64,000 bases of DNA from Nitzschia sp. DOCU1 (taxonomy: Eukaryota > Bacillariophyta > Bacillariophyceae > Bacillariales > Bacillariaceae): positions 1,984,001-2,048,000 of the forward strand of contig OX595985.1 in NCBI GenBank assembly GCA_951394045.1, given 5' to 3'. Below are positions 1 through 9,785 of this stretch, piece after piece (within the stretch, counting starts at the first letter, position 1; each line of letters starts with the position of its first letter). The position numbers were made by a program, and so were the translations under genes. The notes beneath the pieces are model-generated. The model made no database searches. It was not told the origin of the DNA and saw only the letters and a list, made by a program, of their open reading frames with translations.

Positions 1-611
1 CCATATAGTATCGGTGCTATCGTCATGACTCCTCTGATGGGAAAGCTGCTGCTCGGTCAAGTTGTCCCGGTACGATGAAAAATGCATAACGGTATGGACT
101 TCTCTCCTGGAAACTCAACGAGTTGTTTTCCTGTTAGGTCAACGCCGCCGCCATCGCTCTTTCCACTATTCAGGTTGTACTGGCACCAATTCTAATCGGA
201 ATGTCATTTAATCTGAAATTCCCCAATCTTGTGAAGAAAATTCTCCCCTTTTCTCCTATTGTGGGTGTCATTGTCACTTGTCTCTTGGTGGGGACGAGTG
301 TGGCAGGCTGCGCCACTTCCATCTTAAATGCCGGTTTCAAACTTCAGGCTGCTGCTGCTTTGCTTCATGCCATGGGAGGAGCTGCCGGTTATTTCTTGAC
401 AAAGCCTTTCTACTCAGAAAAGATAAGTCGGACTTTCGCTATTCAGTTTGCCATGAAGTCGAGTGCCTTCGGATTCCTTCTTGCATCGCTCCATTTTCCT
501 GAGTTTGCTGTCCGTGTTCCGTCTGCCGTCAGTATTGTCTGGATGACTCTAATTGGATCGAGCATGGCTGTTGTAAGCAGATTCTTCCCAACGAACGAAC
601 AAGGCGAGTAG
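1..611 (+). CDS. BASS-family (bile acid:sodium symporter-like) transporter, C-terminal part
   Basis: The 5' end lies outside the window. Two exons are visible, 1-69 and 138-611, joined in frame across a 68-nt GT-AG intron (70-137). The spliced product reads ...LLLGQVVPVNAAAIALST... then several hydrophobic helices, and ends FFPTNEQGE. The GQVVPV stretch, followed by a segment that directs a polytopic C-terminal half, matches the BASS/SBF transporter fold. These are sodium-coupled organic-anion carriers; in plants and algae many sit in the plastid envelope and move pyruvate, 2-keto acids or glycolate. About 180 residues and roughly five membrane segments are seen. The substrate and organelle cannot be judged without the N-terminus. 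Confidence 0.8.
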
Positions 612-1020
612 ATGGTCGGTAGTAGCCGTAGTCGTCGACAACAGTTTCGATATGTCAGAGTTGTATCTACGACACGGGAGAAAATAGTACCTTAATGTAG
701 CATAAACAGAACATTCTAGAGTGGATTACATTTAGTTGCAATCACATTTGGAGAAGTCTTCTATCTCACATTTCGCTGTGCCACGACCCAGATGGCATGC
801 ATATCATACGCATGGGCTAAGTTTTGACAAGACTGGCGGTCACACTTGGTTTCGTCACTGGTTCATGGATTGAAACACATCGTGTGATTATGTCTGCAGC
901 AAATTTCCGATGATTGATGGTCTTCTTCGTGTTTTAACTTCAACACGCCAGTATTTGGAATGCTCTTGACCATATTTTTCATCATCGGCTGGTTAAGCGA
1001 CCAGGTCGTTTGATAGAAGG
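612..1020. other. Intergenic, no gene seen
   Basis: 409 nt between the BASS-like gene and the next ORF. No ORF, RNA gene or repeat could be supported; presumably 3' UTR of the transporter and 5' leader of the downstream gene. Confidence 0.6.
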
Positions 1021-1605
1021 ATGGCTGAAATGGGTACTACGTCGAAAACGGTTCAATGGGAATCGGACAGCATCAACGACCCTGATGATGAAAGCTGCGT
1101 CATTGTGATTCCGATGGAATCTATCGTTCATTACGAGGAGAGCGACAAAGTAATCCAGCAGATCAAAGCAAAAGACGTTCGCCCAGTCCTCGTTTCGCAA
1201 AGGCAAGATAATATGGACGCGCAGTCATCTCGAGGTGAAAATGAAAATACCACAGCCCAAGCTATCGCCGGGCTACAAAAACCTTCCGATTCACAGGAAC
1301 GGCATCGATTTTGCTGCTGGATGTCAATCTTTTGCGTGGGATTGATCGGAGGCACGGCTTTTGTCCTTCTCTTATTGTTCTTGCTTGACCTTAGCGGCGT
1401 TAGCCTAACCCAGTCACAAGCCGGAAGCCCGGGCCCTTCAAACCATACCAAACGGCAAGAAACTCAAAGTTGGAAGCATAGGAATAGCATGGGAGGCAGC
1501 GGCACGGGAGGCAATACCGGGAGTAGCAATTGGCACGGAGGAATGCTCCGAAGAATGAAATTCGTAGAAAACTCTGAAGATCAATCTGTGATCCCATTAG
1601 TTTGA
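1021..1605 (+). CDS. Hypothetical single-pass membrane protein
   Basis: A 194-residue single-exon ORF starting at ATG 1021. The N-terminal ~95 residues are polar and acidic. Residues about 100-128 form one strong membrane segment (CCWMSIFCVGLIGG then a leucine/valine run), and the last ~65 residues are Gly/Ser/Asn/His-rich (GTGGNTGSSNWHGG). There is no N-terminal signal peptide, so the single helix could act as a signal anchor. I recognise no family. Codon use looks like that of neighbouring genes and the start has an acceptable context. It could be a lineage-specific diatom protein; the evidence is a clean ORF plus the TM segment only. Confidence 0.5.
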   Translation: MAEMGTTSKTVQWESDSINDPDDESCVIVIPMESIVHYEESDKVIQQIKAKDVRPVLVSQRQDNMDAQSSRGENENTTAQAIAGLQKPSDSQERHRFCCWMSIFCVGLIGGTAFVLLLLFLLDLSGVSLTQSQAGSPGPSNHTKRQETQSWKHRNSMGGSGTGGNTGSSNWHGGMLRRMKFVENSEDQSVIPLV

Positions 1606-2294
1606 AGGATAAGCTATTGCCAGTAGCGATAGCCCAAGCGGTCATCAACCAATAGTTTTGACAAATACCGCCTCGTGCTTCTTGTTACATTCTGAAGTGT
1701 AATTTGAATAATAAAACCTGCACATGATGGAGCTGCGGTGCTGAAACACTCTCATCATTCCGATCGCAGCTTGTTTCATTTATTTTCCGCACGAGCTCTT
1801 GTTGAGATCAACATTGCTTTTTCATTCCCGCTAGGGGCGCCAACTTTGATTGGGCAAGGAAGTTTGATTTCGAGGAATTACGGAACCTGTGACATGTCAC
1901 ATAACCTAAGAAACCATAATGAGGCATATTAAATCAGTCGAGCCGGCTCGTTGCACACAATAAAGTCACCAAATTCATGCACAAAAACGAGGATAAACAA
2001 GATTGATGAAGGCCGACTTTTGTTTCCTTCTGAATTTTCCGGTTTCGAGTTGTCGGTGGCAATCGGCGTCGGAGATGACAATGTTACTCCAAAGCAAAGC
2101 TGAGACTCAAAAGCAGTCGACACGTTCCATCGCAGTTACGATTTCAAAAAGGCTCGTTGAACCAACTATTGGGCTGAAATAATAGGACAAGCGCTCTCGC
2201 GGGACAAGTCGAAAGGTTACGTTTTGAAGGGAGGATTTGAACAATCGACGCCACCTTCTCCTAGCATCAACAGAAAATCAGAAACGAAGGTACC
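1606..2294. other. Intergenic, no gene seen
   Basis: 689 nt holding only short overlapping ORFs with no recognisable domain. Likely 3' UTR of the upstream gene and promoter/leader of the TPR gene. Confidence 0.55.
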
Positions 2295-4333
2295 ATGGCA
2301 AGACGGATTGGCAACATCCTCTCGGCCAAAAAGAGCAAGAGTGGATCCGATTCTTCCAATGCAAGCATTTCCGCTATTGGAGACAACGCTACGCAATACA
2401 GCGCGGACGGAGAAAAGTCGGTGGCTATGACAGTTTCCAGTCAAAAGACTGTCAAGGTGTCAAATCGAAAACCAGAGAAACCCGATCAGGACTCGGGGAA
2501 ATGGGTAAAAAGCAAGAGTGCATGGATGAGCTTGAAACGGCTTGTAGGGAATGCACCAGATGCTACTCATCGACGCACCCATTCCAAGTCGGTAGATTTT
2601 GAATTGAAAAGCAAAACAAAATCCAGCAGTGCCATTTGGTCCTCCAATTCTCAGCGAAGAAGAGTTTTGAGCGAGGATGGGGCGAATCAACAACGACAGA
2701 GGGAACCTCAGTCGGTTCTGTCAGCACGGGTTACAAGTCATCTGGATCTAGCCATCAAAGGCCGGCTCGATGGGGTGGATATTCTTTCACTCGGCCCAGC
2801 CAGAATGTCCACTCTTATGAGAAGACCAGATGCGATGGAAACAAGAAGACAGGAGATGTTTGACCCATTGAGGTTTTCCTTCGTTGGCGCATCGTATACG
2901 AAGCAGGCAGCCGAACTAGTGACTGATATGATTTGGTCGTCTGGTGGAAAGATGAGTCCGGAGCTTGTCCTTGAAGGCTATCTCCCAGGAGGAGGTGATC
3001 GATGGGCCGTGAAACTGGGCAATGAGAACGGCAAAGAAAATCCAAATGAACTTCAGCCTAGAGGTATTTCAAAGGATGATGATGATTCGACGGCAGAATT
3101 GACAGAAGATGGCAGCACAAATATGCCATCCCATAAGCTTTGGAATCACATCTGGGGCGACGAGGCAACACCGCCGGCACCGACACACATGAAGAGCGGC
3201 AAAAGTAGCAGCGAAGATGAGGACGAGGACGTTATGAAACTTGCAGCTGTATGTTCCATCCCGGTCGATTTGGATGAAGACGCCTTTATCATTAACAGCC
3301 CCGAGCATTTTCGCTCCATTCATGACGTTGCCATGGTCCCATTGCAAGCTCGCCGCTTTGGCGCTGCCTTGAAAGTTCTCGAAAAGCTGATGAGAGGTCT
3401 TGAAGAGCAAAACAATGCAAGGTTTGAGCATTTGAAAGCGTGTACTCAGCACAACATGGGTATCATCTTGATGTTCGAGTCCAAATTCGAGGAAGCTTCT
3501 GAAAAATTCCATAAGGCTGTAACCATCCGAGCCGGCTGTCTTTCTCAACTCCACCCCGACGTGGCAGTCAGTCTGATGCGTCGGGGAGAAGCTCAGTTTG
3601 CTTTGGGAAATTTCAAAGACGCGTTGAATTTGTTTGAGGCCGCCCTCGCCATGTCACCGACGGAAGATACCACCCGCGCCAAAATGTTCAACAATATTGG
3701 TGTCGTACACTATCAACAAGACAACTTCGCTGATGCGTTGAAGGCGTTTACATCGGCGCTCGAGATTCAGAGGCAGTGGCTAGATGGTGCTGTGCGTCGC
3801 GAATCGATTGTATACGATGCCTCGATCACCCTAGGGAATATGGGGAAGATCTTTTTGGAGTTGAGCGAAAACGAGGTCGCATACTCAGTGTACGAAGAAG
3901 CATGCTTGGTACGTCGCATTTCCTTTGTGTTCACATCCATTCTCGAAGCTTTTGTCTGACAACGTTTTTGTAGCTTCAAACCACGGTATTTCAGAAAGAT
4001 CATGAACTGCTGATAACGAGTCTGGACAACCTGGCATACACCCACATCGTAAGTAACGAATATGACAAGGCAATACCGATTCTGCGATGCATCTTAAGGT
4101 CAAAGGAAGCCAAGTATGGGCCTGATCATCCCTCATGCATCGAAACGATGGGCGTGCTGTCATTTGTACTCATGAAAGAAGTTGAAGTAGAGGAAGGATT
4201 TGCGCTCCTAACGAAGGTGGCAGATTGGCAAGAGGCACACATGCCGCTGTCACACTCGTCGGTCAATCAAACGAAATCCGCCCTGGCTACCGCCGCCAAT
4301 TTAATGGGCGGTAAGGCATCTCTGTGGATATAG
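2295..4333 (+). CDS. TPR-repeat protein (kinesin-light-chain/nephrocystin type repeats)
   Basis: Two exons, 2295-3908 and 3974-4333, flank a 65-nt intron (GTACG...TTTTTGTAG, phase 0), giving 657 residues. The first ~320 residues are Ser/Lys-rich and look disordered. From about residue 340 (VPLQARRFGAALKVLEKLM) come serial helix pairs with TPR spacing: FEEASEKFHKAVTIR, GNFKDALNLFEAALAM, NFADALKAFTSALEIQ, ENEVAYSVYEEACL, and in exon 2 EYDKAIPILRCILRSKEAKYGPDHPS. The last resembles the 'GxxHP' loop of kinesin-light-chain-like repeats. Such repeats are protein-interaction scaffolds; the partner is unknown. Start chosen at the first ATG with a purine at -3 (TACCATGG). Confidence 0.8.
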
Positions 4334-4401
4334 ATGTAAGATTTCTACTCAGAAAATGTAAATTTTTACTCATAAAAGTGACTTTGTATGAGGAATATCC
4401 T

Positions 4402-5501
4402 TTATCCCTTTCTGGGTTTTTGGTTTGGTTTACTCCCGCTTCTCGCAGAGGTGAGCTCCTTGGCAAATCCAATCACACGTTCCACTTCCTCGGAAGACGC
4501 CACGCCACTCCCGGCAAAGCGAATGCGACCCAAATTGTCTACAAGGAAAACATAGTTTGCCATGAGATTATGCATACGCAAAACGTCCCGAAAGTCATCC
4601 ACGTCCGATCCAAAATATAAAAGTGTACGGTCGTGTTCCCTAGCAGGGGTGTTCCGTCTCATCAAGTTGGCCAAAGATCCACGCAACATGTACAGCGACC
4701 AGCGTTCTGTAATGGAAACTTTGATAGAATTGACACTTCGATCGCCTTCAAACGCGTCTGAAAACGGATCCATCCAGGAATCAATGTTCTTGTATCCACT
4801 GTCGCGAAACGATATGTTGACAAGACTACATTTTACATCTTCAAAGGTGTGAGTAAATAGATTTACGTAAAAGTAAATCTTGAGAGCAGGATCTTACCTT
4901 TATCGGCGATTAAAAAATACGGCAGATCTGTTTTCTTTCGGCTCAGGCTTTCTAGACCCATCAACATGGGAAATGTCTGGGCTTCCTCTGCTGGAATCAA
5001 TTTTTCGTTGGATAATGTCGGCTTTCCATTGGTGGCTTTCAAGTCATTCAACATCCAGAAGTAGCCATGGACTAGTTCCAGGGGAACTTTCCTCGTATTA
5101 CCAGTCCATTTGTAGAATTTGTAAACGAGGTTACCTGGCAGAATATTGCTACCGATACTGTCAGGGTTCACTTGGATCCCATTAATCCGCTCCGGGTTGG
5201 CATCTTCTAAGCGTCTCAGTTTTGAGAAGTCCGTATCCTCGGGATTGGGTGGTGAAGAAGAGAATCTTCTTTTCTCGATCAATGCTTTATTGATTGACGA
5301 TTCTCGGCTGATCGACCCCATTGCGCAACCAAGGCCCCTCGGCGCCTTCATGGTCGATTGAAGATGAGGCGGAGTCCATGTGGAAAGAGTTCTCGAGAGT
5401 ATTCGAGGCTTGCACGGATCCGGACGCATTCGGTAGGTGCTCGTATGCACATACCGAACGAATGCCGCCTGTCGACAGATTACAGTATTGCTCATCATCA
5501 C
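4402..5501 (-). CDS. ATP10: Mitochondrial ATP synthase assembly factor ATP10-like
   Basis: Two exons, complement 5501-4898 and 4838-4402, with a 59-nt intron (phase 1) that restores the frame ...FLIADK-D-VKCSLVNISFRDSGY... The product is ~346 residues. The N-terminus (MMMSNTVICRQAAFVRYVHT) is basic, Ser/Thr-rich and free of acids, as in mitochondrial presequences. The C-terminal half follows the ATP10 pattern: VNISFRDSGYKNIDSWMDPF, a central segment ending NLMRRNTP, then NYVFLVDNLGRIRFAGSG. In yeast Atp10 acts in the inner membrane/matrix on Fo subunit 6 during ATP synthase assembly. The start could also be one of the next two Met codons. Confidence 0.8.
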
Positions 5502-5833
5502 GCCCTCTTAGTAGCAATGCGACATGTTTGATGAAAAATGGATGGACCGCCGCCGCATCGTCGTCGGTGGCAAAATATGAACCGATCGGCGACGAAAAAC
5601 TATTTTGTCGCTTTCCCGCGTGCGTGATTCGACCAAGCCGAACCATCGGTTGACCCTCGCGAAGTCACACCGGGACTCAACGGTCACATTCGTGTGGATT
5701 GTCATCTTTTCGAGTGTGTCGCCTTGTTGCGGCTGAAAGCAGCAGCTTCCCCATTTTCTTGAAGAACGCGACGTTCCGGCCTCAATGAACTGTTGCTGAA
5801 AGCATTTTAACATTTCACCCAACACCTTTAACC
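5502..5833. other. Divergent intergenic region
   Basis: 332 nt between the 5' ends of the ATP10-like gene (minus) and the small membrane protein gene (plus), so it probably carries both promoters. Overlapping ORFs here have no family signature. Confidence 0.5.
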
Positions 5834-6241
5834 ATGGCCAAGAAAGAAGCAGAGAAGAAGGAGGAGTCCAAGGAGGCTCCTGCTGTCAAGAGAGTCCCAC
5901 GAAAGCAACTCCCGTCGGTCGCATATCTCCTTGCCAATGGAGACCCAGAAACCGCACATTTGCCCAAGACCTTTAAGGATAAATATGGGTTTCCAATTGC
6001 GGTGTGCATTGTGTTCTGCATCTCTCTTATGACTTTCATCTACGCACCGCATTCCAAGTCGGTTCATAAGGGATTCAAATTGCCTACAAGAAACAGGCCG
6101 CCCCTTAACCTTGTGAAAGTTGTCAAGGATCCCGAGACAGAAATTTTGAAAGAGACCGTGACAGTCACAAAAGATCCAGAGCCGGAGGTAGTGGGGGGAG
6201 CAGAACCAGGGGCAGAAATGGCTCCCGAAGCAGAGCTGTAA
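5834..6241 (+). CDS. Small single-TM protein with charged tails, function unknown
   Basis: 135-residue single-exon ORF. ATG 5834 has a strong context (ACCATGGCC). The N-terminus is Lys/Glu-rich (KKEAEKKEESKEAP). One membrane helix lies near residues 52-70 (FPIAVCIVFCISLMTFIYA). The C-terminal tail is Pro/Glu/Val-rich with two copies of a KDPE motif (VVKDPETEI and VTKDPEPEV). There is no cleavable signal peptide. The topology suggests a tail-exposed single-span protein of ER or mitochondrial membranes. No family recognised. Confidence 0.55.
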   Translation: MAKKEAEKKEESKEAPAVKRVPRKQLPSVAYLLANGDPETAHLPKTFKDKYGFPIAVCIVFCISLMTFIYAPHSKSVHKGFKLPTRNRPPLNLVKVVKDPETEILKETVTVTKDPEPEVVGGAEPGAEMAPEAEL

Positions 6242-6401
6242 ACGCTCGCTGTGGGCACGGATAGGTAAAAATGTAACCAGTCGATTAGAAATTAAGTTAC
6301 TGTAACCTGCCCTTCTGTTCAATGACCAACGTCTATCATAAAATGCACTTTAGCAAAAACAAACTTGTTCGCGCAACGCCCTCATATTCAAAACTATCCC
6401 A

Positions 6402-7241
6402 TTAGCGGTCTCGAAAGAACATGACCACATGCAAATTCTCCAATTTCCAGCCCCAGTCTTTTCGCCTGCTAGCGGTCAATGGTGGATAGGGCCCGACTTG
6501 CATACGATGTCCCACTTCGATCCATCCCCATTTCAGATCAGTCGGGTGATAACTGTGGATGGCTTGGTCAAGCTCAATTCGAAAGTCTCGATTTTCTTCA
6601 AAGTAGCATGTGCTGTGATGGTAGAGAAGAATGTTTTCGGCTTCGTCGTATTTCAAAAGAGACTCCCGATCTTCGTCATCCACTTCCTCTTCCACAATTT
6701 TAAAGTACATTTCATAACCATACTTGGTGCAGAGTTCCGCCTGTGAAATCGTTTCGCGTCTCGAGTCTAGTTGCGAGGATGCGAACGACCCGAAATAAAT
6801 ATCGGAAAAGAAGTTGTGCCAGTTGGAGCCATCACCGGACATGACATCCAACATGTGAACTTGAAGGAATCGTTGTTTTTCTGTTCTGTCAGAGCATTTG
6901 TGCAATAGAGCCTTTTGCTCGGCTAGAAAAGGATGGTCGAAAATAGCATGAATTTGACTTTCTGACATTTTGGCCACGGCTTCTTTGGTGAAGAGAGACC
7001 GCCAGAAAAGAGGTTCTTCTTTTTTGTACACTACCTTCTTTCCTTCCCACAGTCGCATTGTGGCCAACTTCCACAGATCGTCACTTCTACCAGCTTCTTT
7101 CCATCGCAGATTTACTGCGGTAGCCGAGAGCAACGTATTCGTATCGGCATAGGAAAGAATGTGCTCCAGGACCCCGAAGGAGTAGAAAACGGAGCCTTCC
7201 GCGTTGACGGCGCCCTCCGCGGAGAGTGCTTGGAATTCCAT
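6402..7241 (-). CDS. F-box-like protein
   Basis: Minus-strand ORF ending at 6402. The frame is open to an ATG at 7391, but the more likely start is ATG 7241 (MEFQALSAEG), because the extra 50 residues are unlike the rest and overlap the leader of the adjacent retroelement. Residues ~22-60 (FGVLEHILSYADTNTLLSAT followed by VNLRWKEAGRSDDLWK) fit an F-box: a leucine-rich helix pair, then the W...A.....LWK end. F-box proteins recruit substrates to SCF ubiquitin ligases through Skp1. The C-terminal ~200 residues contain no repeats I can name; acidic segment EEEVDDEDRESLL lies near the middle. Confidence 0.55.
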   Translation of the reverse strand: MEFQALSAEGAVNAEGSVFYSFGVLEHILSYADTNTLLSATAVNLRWKEAGRSDDLWKLATMRLWEGKKVVYKKEEPLFWRSLFTKEAVAKMSESQIHAIFDHPFLAEQKALLHKCSDRTEKQRFLQVHMLDVMSGDGSNWHNFFSDIYFGSFASSQLDSRRETISQAELCTKYGYEMYFKIVEEEVDDEDRESLLKYDEAENILLYHHSTCYFEENRDFRIELDQAIHSYHPTDLKWGWIEVGHRMQVGPYPPLTASRRKDWGWKLENLHVVMFFRDR

Positions 7242-7787
7242 TGTGCTTCCCAGATATCCTGGGTTGATCTTCAGGGGACGGGGGTGCGACCACTCGAACC
7301 TTTGGTTCACCGTCGTGATGTAAAAGTGAAACCAGACGATGATTGATGCGGGTGTGACGAACCTGAGATTGATGAATGAGCGATACTCCATCAGAATTTT
7401 CTGTGCGTGATGCGCGTCGGAACGCAGTGTATGGAGAGGGGAGGCTCCGCCTGCCCTCCATCCCTTCCAAACCTTGGAGCGCCGGCACGCTCATCCACGC
7501 CGGTCGAGCCGTTTCGGAAAAATCCTCTCCCCTCTCTGTGCTCAAACGATTTGCAAACGATGGAGCAATCGAACAAAGAGTGAAGGGGAAGTTTCTACGT
7601 CGGAAACGGTCGTTTTTGCCGTGCAAGCGGAGAGGTTCGAGCACGATTGCTCGTTTCTAGAAGGGATGGAGCAGCTCACAATTGCAAGTAATTGGGGCTG
7701 CTCCATCCGGACGTAGCTTTTTCTAATTTAACTTTCAGTTGTTGTTGGTTGTTTTTGCTTCCCTCGTCGCCTCTTTTGCCTTTCACC
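7242..7787. other. Leader of the DIRS-like element and upstream region
   Basis: 546 nt between the F-box-like gene start and ORF1 of the retroelement. It contains a perfect 12-bp inverted repeat (7664-7675 and 7697-7708) about 80 nt before the ORF1 ATG. The left end of the element must lie in this stretch but could not be placed, because no second copy of a terminal repeat is visible. Confidence 0.4.
7664..7708. repeat. 12-bp perfect inverted repeat with 21-nt loop
   Basis: GGATGGAGCAGC at 7664-7675 is the exact reverse complement of GCTGCTCCATCC at 7697-7708. It lies in the untranslated leader of ORF1 and could fold as a hairpin in the element RNA. It could equally be part of a terminal structure of the element. 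Confidence 0.75.
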
Positions 7788-9785
7788 ATGCCTCCTGTCT
7801 GGTTCAGCGCTTTTAAAAAGACCCCGAACTTTGGTTCCTTCCATGCCGAAGCCTTGGCCTCTGCCAAAGGCGTCCTCAGCAACTTGCCGTCGGGCGACTG
7901 CCTCGCCTCGCTCTCGAGTGAGCAGGATTGCATCGTCGCCTTCGTCGACCCGGTTAATGGGAAGCTTCGGGCTGCCCATAACGTGAAGAACATTGGCCGT
8001 CGTGGAGCCGAGCCGATCCCCTTTGCGATCCTGGGACTGGGGCTTGGGATCAACTCCTACCCGATTACCTTCAAGCCGTCGGATTTCTTCACCGAAATCA
8101 GTCCGGCTGATGGGGAATCGATCAAGGTTCCCGAGACGGACTGTGTCAAGGCCCTCTTGGGATGCGACGACAAGAAGAAGTTGATGGAATTGAAGCCGGC
8201 TGGAACCAGACGAGGAGGAAACTGGATCGACTGGACTGGAAAACCTTGCAAGTTGATCCCGGCGTTCTTGGCTGAGCCCCTGGCTTCCGACAAGACCTTG
8301 GACGATCCAGTCGAGTGTTTCCTCAAGATGAGAAGCGAGATCGCAAGCTTCATTGAAGATTCCACTGAGATTCTAGACGAAAGGTGCATGGAAGAGCTGG
8401 GAGCTATTTTAACTTTCCTGTTCCTAGTTGCGCACGAGAAGATTCCTGGAGTCAACGTTTCGATCTGCAGCACCGATGGAAACTCCCCTCATGGGTTCGA
8501 GTTCAAGCAGCAGAAGGGACGCCATTCGGTCGACCAGCCCCATAACCCCGATCCTGTTGACGTAGACGAACCCAGAAACTCGGACGCGATGGATAGAATC
8601 GCTGCCAGTATCCGTTCTCTCTCAGACCAAGCAGCATCAAGACCGAAGGTTAGCCAGTACAAGTTCGATAAGAAGAGACCAAAGGACCAGCTTGCTTACC
8701 GCAGACTCTGCTCCACCAACGGAACCGACGAGAAACACTCTCCTCCAGAAGATATCCTGGAGTTCTTGGAAAGCAACTTGACCCTTCAAGAAGCTCAAGA
8801 CGACCTGAACCACTCGATGAAGTACATCCACGGGTGGAGCTTTGCCGCGAATGCAACCGTGGCAGGAGCAGCCCTAAAGGGGAAGCTCATGTGGGCGGGA
8901 GGGGCCTTTCCCGGTCACCAATGTTTCTCCCTCCTCCACCTCTCAAAGTCAACCGGAGGGTCAATCGGAAACGCCAATGGAAGAGAGCTAGAAGCCGGTT
9001 TCACGATGGATAGGGAGAGTGGAGACCGCCACATCAAAGCCGCCTTTGACTCATCCAAGATGACGATGCCGGCATCGATGGACCGAGCTGAAGAACAAAT
9101 TCGGAACGGGCATAAGTTCTTCAGCTTCCTCTTTGGAGGAGAGTCGAAGATAGCCCAGGTCCTCCAGTGCCAAGTCGAGCATATGGAGATGTGCTCGGAC
9201 CAATATCATTCGTGCGCCGAGTCTGATCCGACCTTTCCTCTCCAGGTCGTATACGCAATCGATCTCGCCGTCCAGTCGCTGTTCTTGAGTGTGCGACAGT
9301 CCAAGGAAATGGCCGACACTCGATTCGACGAATTCGAATTCACGATCAGCGCCATCCAGCGGGAGATTCAGAACCACGCTTTCAAACGACAAGTTCCAAA
9401 AGGCCTCATTGATCTCCTGGGATCCAAGAGGGAATCCGAAAATGGAAACGGGAGTGGATCCCGAGGGCCCGGTCCAAACAAGAAAGCCAAACCCGACGAG
9501 AAGAAGAAAGGAGCCAAGAATCCATCGCCGATTCAAGGAGTGATCATGCCGGATGATCACACCTGGGACAAATTCTTGAAGTTGCATTGCGACGGGAAGG
9601 TCCCCCGAGACAAGGTCCCCAAGTTCAACGGATCACGAGACGACACTTGCGTCAGGTACCACGTCTGTGGGTTCTGCAAAGCCGGCGACGACTGCTTGAG
9701 AGCGTCGTCCCACAAGGCTCCTGATCAAGAGACAGTGAAAGGTCTGAAGAAGTTTACAAGATTTTGCCTGACAGGGGAGCTTTGA
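7788..9785 (+). CDS. ORF1 of DIRS-like element (Gag-like) with C-terminal CCCH-type zinc finger
   Basis: 665 residues from ATG 7788 (MPPVWFSAFKK) to a UGA at 9783-9785. The frame is open for a further 32 codons upstream, but ATG 7788 is the first with good context (CACCATGCC). The middle is helical with no recognised fold. The basic C-terminal part (residues ~545-600) includes GPNKKAKPDEKKKGAKN, followed by a Cys/His cluster CVRYHVCGFCKAGDDC...H spaced much like a C-x8-C-x5-C zinc finger. This resembles nucleic-acid-binding Gag proteins. ORF2 continues in the same frame directly after the stop. Confidence 0.7.
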   Translation: MPPVWFSAFKKTPNFGSFHAEALASAKGVLSNLPSGDCLASLSSEQDCIVAFVDPVNGKLRAAHNVKNIGRRGAEPIPFAILGLGLGINSYPITFKPSDFFTEISPADGESIKVPETDCVKALLGCDDKKKLMELKPAGTRRGGNWIDWTGKPCKLIPAFLAEPLASDKTLDDPVECFLKMRSEIASFIEDSTEILDERCMEELGAILTFLFLVAHEKIPGVNVSICSTDGNSPHGFEFKQQKGRHSVDQPHNPDPVDVDEPRNSDAMDRIAASIRSLSDQAASRPKVSQYKFDKKRPKDQLAYRRLCSTNGTDEKHSPPEDILEFLESNLTLQEAQDDLNHSMKYIHGWSFAANATVAGAALKGKLMWAGGAFPGHQCFSLLHLSKSTGGSIGNANGRELEAGFTMDRESGDRHIKAAFDSSKMTMPASMDRAEEQIRNGHKFFSFLFGGESKIAQVLQCQVEHMEMCSDQYHSCAESDPTFPLQVVYAIDLAVQSLFLSVRQSKEMADTRFDEFEFTISAIQREIQNHAFKRQVPKGLIDLLGSKRESENGNGSGSRGPGPNKKAKPDEKKKGAKNPSPIQGVIMPDDHTWDKFLKLHCDGKVPRDKVPKFNGSRDDTCVRYHVCGFCKAGDDCLRASSHKAPDQETVKGLKKFTRFCLTGEL

